Origin: Clostridiales bacterium
GTDB lineage: Bacteria > Bacillota > DSM-16504 > Desulfitibacterales > JAICDB01
Assembly (NCBI GenBank): GCA_020063565.1
Contig: JAICDB010000001.1
Location: forward strand, 97,056 to 161,055
Direction of reading: 5' to 3'
DNA length: 64,000 nt
The notes beneath the pieces are model-generated. The model did not search any database and was not told where the DNA came from. It saw only the letters and a program-made list of their open reading frames with translations. Shown here piece after piece: positions 17,449-27,900 of this stretch. Position 1 is the first letter of the stretch. Every line of letters begins with the position of its first letter. The translations under genes were made by a program, and so were the position numbers.

Positions 17449-18419
17449 AAAGTATCTTTTTAGGGATAGATGTTGGTTCCGTTAGTATGAATATTGTAGC
17501 TATTGATGATAATGCGGAAGTTATCTTTGATTTGTATACAAGGACAAATGGTCAACCATTGGAGGTAATTAAGAAAGGCCTGTTTCAGCTAAGGGACGTA
17601 CTTCCTTCTACATATAAGGTAGCAGGAGTTGGTACTACAGGAAGCGGCAGGCAATTGGCCGGAGTTATGGTAGGCGCGGATATAGTAAAAAATGAAATAA
17701 CTGCGCATGCCATGGCTACAACTTTTTTCATACCTAATGCCAGGACAATTTTTGAAATAGGTGGTCAGGATTCTAAGCTGATTATTTTAGAAAATGGCAT
17801 AGTTACTGATTTTGCCATGAATACTGTTTGTGCTGCGGGGACAGGGTCGTTTCTTGATCATCAAAGTGAAAGACTGGGAGTTCCCATTGAAGAGTTTGGG
17901 GATCTGGCATTAACAGCTAAGAGAAATGTGAGGATTGCAGGAAGATGTACTGTTTTTGCCGAATCGGATATGATAGCAAAACAGCAGTATGGATTTTCCA
18001 AGCCAGAGATAATTAACGGGCTTTGTGAAGCTTTAGTTAGAAACTATATTAACAACCTTGGTAGAGGTAAAAGATTACAGCCTCCTTATGTTTTTCAGGG
18101 AGGGGTTGCTGCAAATAAAGGAATTAAAGCTGCCTTTGAAAGGGAGATCAATGATAAGGTAATAGTTCCCAAATACTATAACGTTATGGGTGCTGTTGGA
18201 GTAGCGCTTCTTGCCAGGGAATATATCAAGGAAACCGGTTACCAGAGTAATTTCAGAGGCCATGAGGCTGTAGAACTTGATTTTGAGCCCAGCGCTTTTG
18301 AGTGTAGCGGCTGTTCCAACTATTGCGAAGTTATTAAGGTTGAAGTAAACAATAAAACTGTTGCAATGTGGGGCGACAGGTGTGGCAAGTGGACCAACTC
18401 AATAGGGCAGGTTGGGTAA
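17445..18419 (+). CDS. BadF/BadG/HgdC-type acyl-CoA dehydratase activase ATPase
   Basis: A 324-residue ASKHA-fold ATPase that uses ATP hydrolysis to push an electron from its [4Fe-4S] cluster into a partner protein. Visible are the phosphate-binding loop LGIDVGSVSMNIVAID, the second loop FEIGGQDSKLIIL, the cluster ligand region NTVCAAGTGSFLDHQ and AGRCTVFAESDMI, and the FQGGVAANKGIKAAF motif. An extra C-terminal Cys group (FECSGCSNYCEV ... GDRCGKW), typical of this subgroup, follows the ATPase domain. It terminates the operon before a strong terminator. The substrate of the whole module is unknown. Confidence 0.9.
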   Translation: MKSIFLGIDVGSVSMNIVAIDDNAEVIFDLYTRTNGQPLEVIKKGLFQLRDVLPSTYKVAGVGTTGSGRQLAGVMVGADIVKNEITAHAMATTFFIPNARTIFEIGGQDSKLIILENGIVTDFAMNTVCAAGTGSFLDHQSERLGVPIEEFGDLALTAKRNVRIAGRCTVFAESDMIAKQQYGFSKPEIINGLCEALVRNYINNLGRGKRLQPPYVFQGGVAANKGIKAAFEREINDKVIVPKYYNVMGAVGVALLAREYIKETGYQSNFRGHEAVELDFEPSAFECSGCSNYCEVIKVEVNNKTVAMWGDRCGKWTNSIGQVG

Positions 18420-18427
18420 TAAAGAAG

Positions 18428-18459
18428 ACTTTCTCCTGGAGAGGGAGAAAGTTTTTTTT
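18428..18459 (+). terminator. Rho-independent terminator after the activase operon
   Basis: The stem ACTTTCTCC / GGAGAAAGT has a short TGGAGAG loop and is followed by a run of eight T. A small inverted repeat ACAGATA / TATCTGT lies downstream at 18535-18559, just ahead of the next gene, and could be an operator. Confidence 0.88.
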
Positions 18460-18575
18460 ATTATTAAATTATGGTGGACTCCCGATCTGACGTTAACTAC
18501 TTTTTACCTGCAGGAATTCTGTTAAGGTTAACGAACAGATAAAGGTAAAACATATCTGTAAGGGAGGCGATTAAA

Positions 18576-19592
18576 CTGTATCGCTGGTTACTGGTGGCTA
18601 TGATATTAATTGTAATTGTAATGCTTGCAGTTTTTATATATCAACCTGAGGAAATAGAGGAAAATACCTCCTCACATCTTATTGGAGTACTCTCTTCCAA
18701 TGACCTCCGGTTAACGAAACTTCAAGGTTTAAAGGATGGATTACCACTTTATGGATTTCGTGAAGGGAAAAATATAAAATTTTTAGTCAAAAATGCTGAA
18801 GGAAATCGCGAAAAGCTATTGCCTCTAGCTAAAGAGCTTACGAAGGCTGGAGTGGAAGCTATTGTCACTACCGGCAGGGCTGAAACTGAAGCTGCTAAAG
18901 AAGTAATGCGGGGAAAAGATATCCCCGTTGTATTCATGGGATTAACAGCGCTTACTCAAGATCAACTAGTTAAGGATTTGCTCCACCCACAGGAAGGACT
19001 TACCGGAGTGCAGAATGACCATGCCAATCTCTCGGGAAAGCGACTGGAATTGTTAACCAAGCTTTTGCCGGAGATTAACAAAGTGCTTGTAGTTTACGAC
19101 CCGAAGGTTGTACCGGCTACGGAAAGCTTACTTGCAACACAAGATGCTGCAGAAAAGTTGAAGCTGGAATTGCAGAAGGAACCTGCCAGTACGACAGATG
19201 AAATCAGGAGCATATTTAACAGGAGTTTAGCGGATGTAGATGCCGTATTGCTGCTGCCAAGCTTTTTTCTGGAAAGTGAAGGGGCCCGTATTCTGGTGCC
19301 GCTTGCCATGGAAAGAGGAGTACCGGTTATGGGAGTGGAACAGGGGGCCGGTACGGATTTTTTTGCAATTTACGGTGTTACCACCTATGACCAGGGTAAA
19401 CAGGCGGCCAGAATACTGGCTAAAATACTGAATGGACAAAAGGTAGTAGATATTCCTGTTGAACCACCGTCTGAACTAAAACTAACAGTCGATCTTGAGG
19501 TTGCAAAACGCTTGGGACTTAAAATTGATCCATCAATCCTTGGCTATGCTGAATTAAAATACAGTAAAGCTGGTGGTAGTAATGCGAAATAA
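18576..19592 (+). CDS. ABC_sub_bind-family periplasmic-type binding protein (putative signal-input partner)
   Basis: A membrane-anchored solute-binding protein of the ABC_sub_bind (TrpX-like) family: one hydrophobic N-terminal segment (LLVAMILIVIVMLAVFIY) followed by two alpha/beta lobes (LIGVLSSNDLRLTKLQGLKDGL, VVFMGLTAL, DPKVVPATESLL, VMGVEQGAGTDFFAIYG). No permease or ATPase gene accompanies it. It overlaps the histidine kinase gene instead, so it probably senses the electron acceptor for the kinase, as the binding domain of TtrS does in tetrathionate sensing. Start choice: the track begins at GTG 18594, but GGGAGG at 18562-18567 is far from it. CTG 18576 has ideal spacing and restores a charged residue (LYRW) ahead of the membrane span. 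Confidence 0.75.
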   Translation: MYRWLLVAMILIVIVMLAVFIYQPEEIEENTSSHLIGVLSSNDLRLTKLQGLKDGLPLYGFREGKNIKFLVKNAEGNREKLLPLAKELTKAGVEAIVTTGRAETEAAKEVMRGKDIPVVFMGLTALTQDQLVKDLLHPQEGLTGVQNDHANLSGKRLELLTKLLPEINKVLVVYDPKVVPATESLLATQDAAEKLKLELQKEPASTTDEIRSIFNRSLADVDAVLLLPSFFLESEGARILVPLAMERGVPVMGVEQGAGTDFFAIYGVTTYDQGKQAARILAKILNGQKVVDIPVEPPSELKLTVDLEVAKRLGLKIDPSILGYAELKYSKAGGSNAK

Positions 19593-21414
19593 CGGTTTCA
19601 CTCCCTGGTGGGAGAGTATAAAATATAGGTTATTGATTTTTGGTATTATCATGTCAATTATACCCCTATCATTGCTGGGGTATCTCAGTGTACAGACTGC
19701 CAGAAAAAATTTGGAGCAAAATATCCAAATGCACAATCAGGTCACTTCTCAGCGTCTGGCAGCTGATCTCGAATCCATCATTGGAGGTCAAATCAGACAG
19801 ATTGTTGCTGTAGCCCGTATTGACGGGAAAAGCTTACTTAATAGTGAGAGAAGCAAACAGGAAGGAATATTGTACGGCCTATTGCGAGAAGTTCCATATC
19901 TGGAAGAAGTGTCCCTGGTAGGGGAAGACGGCAGAGAGCTGGCACGTGCCTCCCGACGCCGTGTAGTAGGAAACAGTTTACTGAATATGAAGGATGAAGA
20001 AGCCTTTTTGCAGTTAAAAGAGGGCAATAGCGACTGGTCTAACACTTTTCTGGACAGCTACGGTCAAATAAGGCTTCAAAGAATTATTCCTATAACCAGC
20101 TTAACTGACGGAGATTTCCGGGGTGGCATGATCCTGGAAATCAGTTTGCGCAGAGTTATTGAACAGCTGGCCCAGAGGCAGCCCGAACATAAGGGACGTT
20201 TATTTGTTGTGGACTCAAAAGGAAAATTAATCGGTCATCAGGATTTCAGCCAGGTGCTTAGACAGACGGATGTACGAGACAGCCTTGCAGTTAAAGAATT
20301 TATGCAAGCAGATATTTCCGATAAGATTTCTGCTGTTCGCCGGTACAGTAGTTACGATGGCAAAGAGGTTCTTGGCGGCTTTGCTCCCGTTGCTGGGCTA
20401 GGGTGGGCTGTGATTCAGGAAGTTCCAGTAAAACAAGCATTTGCTCCTGTAAAACAACTGGAAAATCACCTTCTGCTGCTCGGAACAATTATAATTTTAT
20501 TAGCAATAGCAGTAAGTATCTTTTTTGGAATCAGATTTAGCAATTCACTTCGTAATCTGGAGCAGGGAGTTCAAGAGATTAGAAAGGGAAATCTGGACTA
20601 TGAAGTCAGGGTCCAGGGCAGAGATGAATTGAGTCGCCTGGGAGAAACACTAAATATGATGCGAAAGGAACTTCGCACCAGTCGCCAAAAGGAACATGCA
20701 TTGAGGCAGGCCGAAAAACTGTCATCTCTGGGACTTCTGGCATCCGGAGTTGCCCATGAATTGAACAACCCCCTGGGTGTTATCTCCGCTTATGCAGAGG
20801 ATTTACAGGAACAACTTGCTGAAGGCAATGCTCAAGATCTGGTAATTGAGGGTGAACTGCAGTATTACCTGCAGATTATAATTAAGCAGTCAAGAAGATG
20901 TAAGGAAATAATAGGCAATCTCTTAAATTTTGCGCGGAAATCCCGGTCTGAAAATGAAAAAGTTGATCTCAGGCAGGTTGTTGATAATACGCTTCAACTA
21001 GTAAAATATAGAATAGAAAAAAAGGAAATAGCTACAGAAGTAAATATTCCTAACAGTATACCGACCCTAACGGCAAATTTTGGAGATCTGCAGCAGGTGC
21101 TCTTAAATGTTATTACCAATGCTCTGGATGCTTTAGAAACGGGTGGCTGGTTAAAAATCTCTGCAAGTATTGAAGAAAAACATCTTTTTTTGAAAATAAT
21201 GGATAACGGTTCCGGTATAGAGCAGGATGATTTAAACCGGATTTTTGAGCCATTTTTTACTACGAAGGAACCCGGCAGAGGGACCGGTTTGGGCTTATCT
21301 ATCTGTTACGGTATTATGCAAAAAATGGGAGGTAGGATAGCAGTAGAAAGTGTGCCGGGAGAAGGTACCACGGTGACACTTGTTTTTCCGCTTTCAGTAA
21401 GGGAGGGAAAGTAA
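19582..21414 (+). CDS. Membrane sensor histidine kinase (Cache-like sensor, HAMP, HisKA, HATPase)
   Basis: About 610 residues. The order is an N-terminal transmembrane segment ([19 protein letters not shown]), an extracellular Cache-like sensor (about 40-290), a second membrane helix ([20 protein letters not shown]), HAMP (about 320-370), a HisKA domain with the phospho-acceptor His in [14 protein letters not shown], and an HATPase with N box [15 protein letters not shown] and [10 protein letters not shown]. It starts inside the binding-protein gene (ATG 19582, or GTG 19573) and its stop overlaps the response-regulator ATG (TAATG). The phosphotransfer partner is evidently the sigma-54 activator next door. 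Confidence 0.92.
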   Translation: MRNNGFTPWWESIKYRLLIFGIIMSIIPLSLLGYLSVQTARKNLEQNIQMHNQVTSQRLAADLESIIGGQIRQIVAVARIDGKSLLNSERSKQEGILYGLLREVPYLEEVSLVGEDGRELARASRRRVVGNSLLNMKDEEAFLQLKEGNSDWSNTFLDSYGQIRLQRIIPITSLTDGDFRGGMILEISLRRVIEQLAQRQPEHKGRLFVVDSKGKLIGHQDFSQVLRQTDVRDSLAVKEFMQADISDKISAVRRYSSYDGKEVLGGFAPVAGLGWAVIQEVPVKQAFAPVKQLENHLLLLGTIIILLAIAVSIFFGIRFSNSLRNLEQGVQEIRKGNLDYEVRVQGRDELSRLGETLNMMRKELRTSRQKEHALRQAEKLSSLGLLASGVAHELNNPLGVISAYAEDLQEQLAEGNAQDLVIEGELQYYLQIIIKQSRRCKEIIGNLLNFARKSRSENEKVDLRQVVDNTLQLVKYRIEKKEIATEVNIPNSIPTLTANFGDLQQVLLNVITNALDALETGGWLKISASIEEKHLFLKIMDNGSGIEQDDLNRIFEPFFTTKEPGRGTGLGLSICYGIMQKMGGRIAVESVPGEGTTVTLVFPLSVREGK

Positions 21415-22742
21415 TGACTAAAAAGATACTGATAGTTGATGATGAAGATGATTTTAGAAAGCTTCTTGTTAAGCGCCTTAATCGTAAAAATTATTCTGCC
21501 AGTGGAGCTGCTACAGGTCAGGCTGCACTGGAAATTTTAGCTGATGAAGTGTTTGATGTGGCATTAATAGATCTTAAGATGCCCGGTATGGATGGCCTCG
21601 AGCTGTTACAGCGCATTAAGAAGTCCCAGCCGGAAATGGAAGTAATGGTGTTGACCGGTCACGGGACGACTGAATCGGCGGTTGAGGCCATGAAAAGAGG
21701 AGCCTATGATTATTTAACAAAGCCGGTGGATTTGCAGGAACTTCAGCTCCTCATAGAGAAGGCCAGGGAAAAAGTTATACTTAAAAGAAGGAACAGGGGG
21801 TTAAGCGCTGCCCTGGAAAGGGAAAACATAAAACGCTACCAGGGGATGCTGGGTGTATCAGAGGCTATGGAAAACTTAAGGCAGCTGGTTGGAAAAGTTG
21901 CCGATAGTACCAGCCCAGTACTTGTGGAAGGTGAAAGCGGTGTCGGTAAGGAGTTGGTTTCCAGGGCATTACACTTCGAAAGCCTTAGAGCGGATGCGCC
22001 CTTTATAGTGGTTAACTGTGGCGCGCTGCCCGAGCAACTGTTGGAAAGCGAGCTTTTTGGTCATGAAAAAGGTGCATTTACAGGAGCGCAAACGGCAAAA
22101 TCCGGTCTGGTGGAAATGGCTGACGGGGGAAGTCTTTTTCTGGATGAGGTGGGAGAATTAGCGCTGGGACTGCAGGTTAAGTTGCTGCGCTTTTTGGAAA
22201 ACGGAGAATTTCGCCGTGTAGGAGATAACCGCCTGCGCGGGGTAAAAGTAAGGGTTATAGCAGCTACTAACAGGAAACTGGCAGAGGAGGTCGAGAAGGG
22301 CAACTTTCGTGAAGATCTGTTTTACCGTTTGAATGTTTTAAGGATTAAGGTTCCCCCTTTGCGTGAGAGAAAGGAGGATATTCCGCTTCTGGCAGATTTC
22401 TTTTTGAAAAAGAACGCTCCTCAAAAAAAGTTGACAAAAGAAGCAATAGAGGCATTACAAAACCATGACTTTCCGGGAAACGTTCGAGAACTGGCCAATC
22501 TAATAGAGCGTGGAGCGCTTTTGGCAGAAGGTGACTTAATTGCTCCCGAGGATTTGTTTGGCAGTTTGGAGAAAAAACCTCAGTCCAGGCCTCTTACTTT
22601 GGCTGAACTTGAGAAGGAGCATATCAAAAAGACTCTGGATAGTTGCAATTGGAATAAAACAAAAACTGCGGAGCTGCTCGATATCAGTGTTCGCAATCTG
22701 TATCGTAAAATAGAAACATACGGGCTTAAACCTGATCAATAG
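21414..22742 (+). CDS. Sigma-54-dependent response regulator (NtrC/AtoC type)
   Basis: A 442-residue activator with all three modules. The receiver domain (1-120) has acidic VDDEDDF, phospho-acceptor Asp in ALIDLKMPG and Lys in YLTKPVD. The AAA+ domain (about 145-370) has Walker A GESGVGKE, the sigma-54 contact loop GAFTGA and Walker B GGSLFLDEVGEL. The Fis-type helix-turn-helix lies at the end (NWNKTKTAELLDISVRNLYRKI). It almost certainly activates the -24/-12 promoter found directly downstream in front of the reductase operon. Confidence 0.95.
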   Translation: MTKKILIVDDEDDFRKLLVKRLNRKNYSASGAATGQAALEILADEVFDVALIDLKMPGMDGLELLQRIKKSQPEMEVMVLTGHGTTESAVEAMKRGAYDYLTKPVDLQELQLLIEKAREKVILKRRNRGLSAALERENIKRYQGMLGVSEAMENLRQLVGKVADSTSPVLVEGESGVGKELVSRALHFESLRADAPFIVVNCGALPEQLLESELFGHEKGAFTGAQTAKSGLVEMADGGSLFLDEVGELALGLQVKLLRFLENGEFRRVGDNRLRGVKVRVIAATNRKLAEEVEKGNFREDLFYRLNVLRIKVPPLRERKEDIPLLADFFLKKNAPQKKLTKEAIEALQNHDFPGNVRELANLIERGALLAEGDLIAPEDLFGSLEKKPQSRPLTLAELEKEHIKKTLDSCNWNKTKTAELLDISVRNLYRKIETYGLKPDQ

Positions 22743-22758
22743 TTATTGCTCGTTTTTT

Positions 22759-22793
22759 ATGACATTTTGTCGCTTGAGATGACAAAATGTCAT
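22759..22793 (+). promoter_or_regulatory. Palindromic site: terminator hairpin and probable sigma-54 activator binding sites
   Basis: ATGACATTTTGTC (22759-22771) and GACAAAATGTCAT (22781-22793) form a perfect 13-bp inverted repeat with a 9-base spacer followed by ATTTTTTT, a good terminator for the regulator gene. Each arm is also itself close to a dyad (TGACA-AAA-TGTCA, 22780-22792), the shape of an upstream activator site for NtrC-type proteins. The distance to the -24 element is about 55-90 bp. The dual role is inference. Confidence 0.65.
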
Positions 22794-22846
22794 ATTTTTT
22801 TGCCCGGAGTGCCGCCTGAAACCCCTGAAATACGGGACTTAAATTC

Positions 22847-22862
22847 TGGCATATTTTTTGCT
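22847..22862 (+). promoter_or_regulatory. Sigma-54 (-24/-12) promoter of the reductase operon
   Basis: TGGCATATTTTTTGCT fits the sigma-54 consensus TGGCAC-N5-TTGC with GG and GC exactly 10 bases apart. Transcription would start near 22872, about 40 bases before the translation start. The upstream gene encodes a GAFTGA-containing activator, which strongly supports the assignment. Confidence 0.85.
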
Positions 22863-22910
22863 CCTAACTTAATGGTAAAGTTATAAAAAATTTGGAGGAG
22901 AGTGATTAAT

Positions 22911-23624
22911 TTGCAAAAAGTAACGCGCCGGCAACTTTTTGATAAATTATTTCTCAGGGCGCAGGCGGCAGAAAGGAGTGAAAAGAAGCCAAAGCCAAGG
23001 TGGGCTATGGTTATCGATTTAAAGAAGTGTATCGGATGCGATACCTGTACGGTTTCCTGTAAGGCGGAAAATCGTACCCCGCCCGGTGTCACGTATAATG
23101 TTGTACTTACAGAAGAAAAAGGCGAAACACCACATGTAACCCTGGTACACATTCCCAGGCCATGTATGCAATGTGACCGGCCTCCCTGTGCACAGGTCTG
23201 TCCTGTAAAAGCCACTTACAAACTGAAAAACGGCATTACTGCCATTGATTATGAGCGTTGTATTGGCTGTCGTTATTGTATTACGGCCTGTCCTTACGGA
23301 GCACGTTACTTTGACTTTGGGGAAAGTTATGTAACAGAAATGTTGGGTTATGAGGAAATTCAGGCTCCCGAGTACGGTGTTCAGCGTGGAAAACGCCAGG
23401 GACAGAAAGCACCCCAGGGAACAGCGCGCAAATGCCATTTCTGTTTTCACCGCTTACAGCGGGACGAGGAACCGGCATGTGTTGAAACATGTTTGGGGGA
23501 TGCCCGTTATTTTGGCGATTTAAATGATCCAAACAGTATTGTCAGCAAGCTGGCAAAAAGTCCCCGAGCTTTTCATCTCAAAGAAGAAATGGGAACTCAT
23601 CCGCGGGTAATTTATCTTAAGTGA
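22911..23624 (+). CDS. Four-cluster [4Fe-4S] electron-transfer subunit (TtrB/SrdB/PhsB-like)
   Basis: About 237 residues with four Cys groups: CIGCDTCTVSCK, CMQCDRPPCAQVCP, CIGCRYCITACPYG and CHFCFHRLQ...CVETC, as in NrfC/PhsB/TtrB-type subunits that pass electrons between a membrane quinol oxidase and a molybdenum subunit. The N-terminus has TRRQLFDKLF, which resembles a twin-arginine motif but lacks a good hydrophobic core. The track starts at GTG 22902, only a few bases after GGAGGAG. TTG 22911 has more usual spacing, so the start is uncertain. It is the first gene of the sigma-54 operon. Confidence 0.88.
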   Translation: MQKVTRRQLFDKLFLRAQAAERSEKKPKPRWAMVIDLKKCIGCDTCTVSCKAENRTPPGVTYNVVLTEEKGETPHVTLVHIPRPCMQCDRPPCAQVCPVKATYKLKNGITAIDYERCIGCRYCITACPYGARYFDFGESYVTEMLGYEEIQAPEYGVQRGKRQGQKAPQGTARKCHFCFHRLQRDEEPACVETCLGDARYFGDLNDPNSIVSKLAKSPRAFHLKEEMGTHPRVIYLK

Positions 23625-23634
23625 GGTGATAGTG

Positions 23635-24885
23635 ATGTCAATCCAAATAAATCAAATGAAAAAAAATATGTTTCAAAGCGGTAAAAAACCATTGTTAACC
23701 CTGTGGTATGTTTTTCTGATTGCTGTATTGGCCTTGGGAGCAGTGGCAGTTGGATTACGTTTTAGCCAGGGTCTGGCAACCACGCATCTGACAAGCGCTA
23801 TGCCCTGGGGAGCCTGGGTGGCATTTTATATTTATTTTGTAGGTATGAGCGCCGGAGCATTTTTACTATCTTCTCTCATTCATGTTTTTGATATGGAGCA
23901 TCTGGAAGAAGTAGGAAGAGATGCTACTTTGGTAGCCATTATCTGTATGATACTGGCACTCTGCTTTATTCTGCTTGATTTGGGCCACATGGAGCGATTC
24001 TGGCATTCCCTGTGGTACTGGAATTTTACCAGTATCCTATCCTGGGAGGTACGCTTTTACGGTCTATATATCCTATTATTGCTGGCCGAGCTGTATTTTG
24101 CCCTGCGGCACGACCTGGTATTGGCATCTAGGGGTGAGGGCTTGAAAGCTACTTTAGCCGGAATATTGAAACTGGGAAGTAACGATACTTCTGCTGAAGG
24201 ACAAGAAAGGGACAAAAGGATGCTTAAGATTTTGGGTAGTATAGGAATTCCAATTGCAATCTTTGGTGTTCACGGTGGAACCGGAGTTCTATTTGCAGTG
24301 GTTAAGGCGCAAGCCTATTGGAACAGCGCACTTTTCCCGGTGGTATTTGTTATTTCCGCCCTGGTTTCAGGTACGGCGCTCTTGACAGCACTGTATGTTA
24401 TTAGAAGCAGAATCTCCGGTAAAGAAATCGATATATCCCTTGTGAAATCCCTGGCGGGGTGGATGGTACTTTTTCTATTAATTGATGTGGGTCTCCAATT
24501 TTTTGAAATTTTGATAGGCGCTTATGGCCTTGAAGAACAGGAATTGGCTACTCTGGCTGCAATTTTTGCAAGTGATTTTTCCTGGTCTTACTGGGGTGTT
24601 CAGATGGGTATCGGTGTACTGGTGCCGTTAATTTTATACTTTAACCCCGGTACTCGGAGGTCTCCTACAGCAATGATGCTGGCAGGAATTGCTGTTGTGA
24701 TAGGTATTCTCGGGGTGCGCTTTAATATTGTAGTGCCTGCCCTGACAGTACCGGTTCTTAAGGGTTTGCCCTCCGGCTATTATTACCCTACCTGGGTGGA
24801 GTGGGCCAGTAGCGGCGGAATTATAGGTTTGGGATTGTTACTTTATACTCTGGCAATAAGGTATTTGCCGATAGATGTAGAATAA
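23635..24885 (+). CDS. NrfD/PsrC/TtrC-family membrane anchor subunit
   Basis: A 416-residue polytopic membrane protein of the NrfD family with about 9-10 membrane helices. It anchors the catalytic and Fe-S subunits and takes electrons from menaquinol. Characteristic parts are TSAMPWGAWVAFYIYFVGMSAGAFL near the N-terminus, LLDLGHMERFWH, and the late WSYWGVQMGIGVLVPLIL. The track begins at GTG 23626 inside the GAGGTGAT ribosome binding site; ATG 23635 is preferred. The gene follows the Fe-S subunit almost without a gap, giving the order B-C-A known from ttrBCA and srdBCA operons. Confidence 0.88.
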   Translation: MSIQINQMKKNMFQSGKKPLLTLWYVFLIAVLALGAVAVGLRFSQGLATTHLTSAMPWGAWVAFYIYFVGMSAGAFLLSSLIHVFDMEHLEEVGRDATLVAIICMILALCFILLDLGHMERFWHSLWYWNFTSILSWEVRFYGLYILLLLAELYFALRHDLVLASRGEGLKATLAGILKLGSNDTSAEGQERDKRMLKILGSIGIPIAIFGVHGGTGVLFAVVKAQAYWNSALFPVVFVISALVSGTALLTALYVIRSRISGKEIDISLVKSLAGWMVLFLLIDVGLQFFEILIGAYGLEEQELATLAAIFASDFSWSYWGVQMGIGVLVPLILYFNPGTRRSPTAMMLAGIAVVIGILGVRFNIVVPALTVPVLKGLPSGYYYPTWVEWASSGGIIGLGLLLYTLAIRYLPIDVE

Positions 24886-24915
24886 AATTTTGTGAAATTA
24901 GATGGGAGGTATAAT

Positions 24916-27900
24916 ATGAGCCAAGAAAAGAAATGCAAACTAACAAGAAGAAAATTCCTAAAAGGTGGTCTGGCTGTTGGTGGCTTAACCCTACTGACAC
25001 CCGCCTTTGCTTCACAGGGAGTAGAGAGTAATTCAGGAATTGAAAAACTGTGGTTAGATGATCCCCATGGAACAGGAAATGATAAAGATGAATACGATGC
25101 CACAAATGTAATTTATAGCCTTTGTGAGCAGTGTAACACTCACTGTACCTTAAAGGCTGTTGTAACAGAGGCAGGGGTTGCTGCTTCACCGGCAGTTGTA
25201 AGAAAAATTGCCGGCAACCCGTACAGCCCTTTAAATACCCAGCCATTCGGACAAATTCCGTATGATACTTCACCTGAAAAGGCAGCCAAGGGATACGGCA
25301 AGCTTGGCAAAGATGGCAGGGGGTTTCGAGGTGGACGAACCTGTCTGAAAGGACAGGCCGGTATTCAGACTACATTTGATAATTTACGAATTAAGCAGCC
25401 TTTAAAACGGGTTGGCCCCAGAGGAAGCGGCAAATTTAAGAGCATTTCCTGGCAACAGGCAATCACAGAAATCGTAGAAGGAAGCGATTTGGGTACACCC
25501 GGTTTAAAGGATATCTGGGCTTATGTTTCCAAAGAACAGGTTATGGCTGATTGGGAAAAGGTTAAAAATGGAGAACTTAGTCAGGAAAAGTTTGACGAGC
25601 TTTATAAAGATAAGCTGATTGATACCAGGCATCCTGATTTTGGCCCAAAGTCCAACCAGGTTGTCAGTCTGGTGGGAGACAGGCGGGATTTTATCCAGAA
25701 ACGCTTTTGGTCAAAATCGCTTGGCAGCGTTAATACCATTCACCATGGTGGAATCTGCGGTATGAGCGGCGTTCAGGGCAATATTCACTCCTTTACCGGG
25801 GGAAAGAAAAAGCGGATGTATTCAGATGTAGATAATGCAGAGTTTGTTATCATCTGGGGTACCGATCCTTTTGTAGCAAATAAAGGTCCTACCTGGCTTG
25901 CGCCTAAATTTGTGAATGCACTAGCAAGGGGCATGAAGCTGGCAGTTGTTGATCCACGCATGAGCAAAGCCGCGGAAAAAGCCCATATTTGGGTTCCCAT
26001 CTTACCGGGTACAGATGCGGCTCTGGCAATGGGTATGGCAAGATGGATTATTGAGAACAAGCGCTTTGACAGGCGTTATTTGGAAAATCCCAATAAAAAG
26101 GCAGCTGAGGCAGACGGTGAGCCTACCTGGTCTGATGCTACGCACCTTGTTAACTTAAGTGACCCCAAACGACCCAAATTGAAGGCTGCAGATCTTGGCA
26201 TTGGAAGTAAAGACCAGTATGTTGTTGTGCAAAACGGCCAACCGGTTCCCCACGACCAGGCAGCTGAAGGTACCCTTGAAGTTGATACCACAATAAATGG
26301 TATTAGAGTGAAGTCTGCTTTTACGCTTTTTAAAGAAAGGGTATTTGAAAAGACCCTTGAGGAATATGCTAAAATCTGTGATATTACAGTGGAAAAAATA
26401 ATTGAGCTGGCACGAGAGTTCACTTCCTATGGTAAAAAGGCGTCCATCACTTCCTACCGGGGGCCGGCAATGCATACCAACGGTTTTTATAATTTGCGGG
26501 CCATTAATTGTCTCAATCACCTTTTGGGAAATTACGACTGGAAGGGTGGAAGCATCAGCAGCGGTGCTAAATACCAGTGTTTTAAAGGTCAGTATGATGT
26601 TCTCAATATGCCGAGAACTCTAAAACCATGGGGTACTACCATTTTCCGGAAAGGATCCTATGAAAAAAGCAGCCTTTTTGAAAAAGACGGCTACCCGGCA
26701 AAAAGACCCTGGTTCCCGTATTCCAATCATGTAACTCAAGAAGTGTTACCGAGTATTGACCAGGAGTATCCTTACGGCATAAAGGCGCTTTTTATCCACC
26801 GGATTTCACCGGTCCTATCTGTGGCGGGAGGTAATAAGCAGCAGGAGGTTTTGAAGGACACTAAAAAAATACCTTTGCTGGTGGTTTCGGATATTACAAT
26901 GAGCGAAACCGCTTCCGTAGCGGATTATGTATTACCTGACCTGACTTATCTTGAAAGGTGGGGTCTGGAGAGCATTTATCCCAATCAGCCCTTGAAGCTC
27001 AGCCATATCCAGCAGCCGGTTACCAGGGCATTTGACGGTCCACGAGCTTTCGAAGACTCTTTAATCGAAATTGGTAAAGAGCTGGGGTTGCCGGGTGTAG
27101 GTAAAAATGCTTTTCCTGACGGCAGCGACCTGAATAATGCGGAAGATTTCTATCTTAAAGTGGTGGCAAATATTGCATTTGACGGCCAACCGGTGCCGGA
27201 CGCCGATGCCAGGGAAGAGGAGATATTCAAGCAGTCACGTAAAAAGGCGCTGGGCCCATACTTTGATGAAAATAAATGGCGGAAGGCTGTAAAAGCGCAC
27301 GAGTGGAAGAAGGTAGTCTATGTTCTTAACAGGGGCGGTAGATTTGAAGCTCCCGGTAATGAATACGAAGGAGAATATTTGAAATACAAGTTTGCAGGCC
27401 AGGCGGACTTCTACCGTGAAGATGTGGCTAAAGGTCGTCATTCTTACAGCGGGGAGTTTTTTGACGGGCTACCGCGAATTGAGAGCACAAGGTTCTATAA
27501 TGGCAATAATGTTGGAGACGATCAATTTCCGCTGCAGCTTATCAACTGGAAAGCAAGGCATATCGGTACCCACCGCAATATCAGCGACGCCTGGCTCCGT
27601 GAAATTGATGAAGAAAACTTCCTCTGGATTAATCCGCAGGATGCTAAAGTACGAGGTTTAGCCGACGGAGACAGGGTAATAATTAAGTCTGCCAGTTTCA
27701 AAGTGGAAGGAAGGGTACGAATAACCGGTAGAATAAGGCAGGGAGTTGTTGGCAGTTCCTATAACTATGGACATTTCGCTTACGGCTCTGCCCCCTACAG
27801 GTTGGATGGCAGAGTTACTGATACTGACCCTGCTTACGGGCATGTCCCCTGGGCGGTATCTCAAAATAACGGCTATGCCGGACGCAGAAACGCCGGTTTC

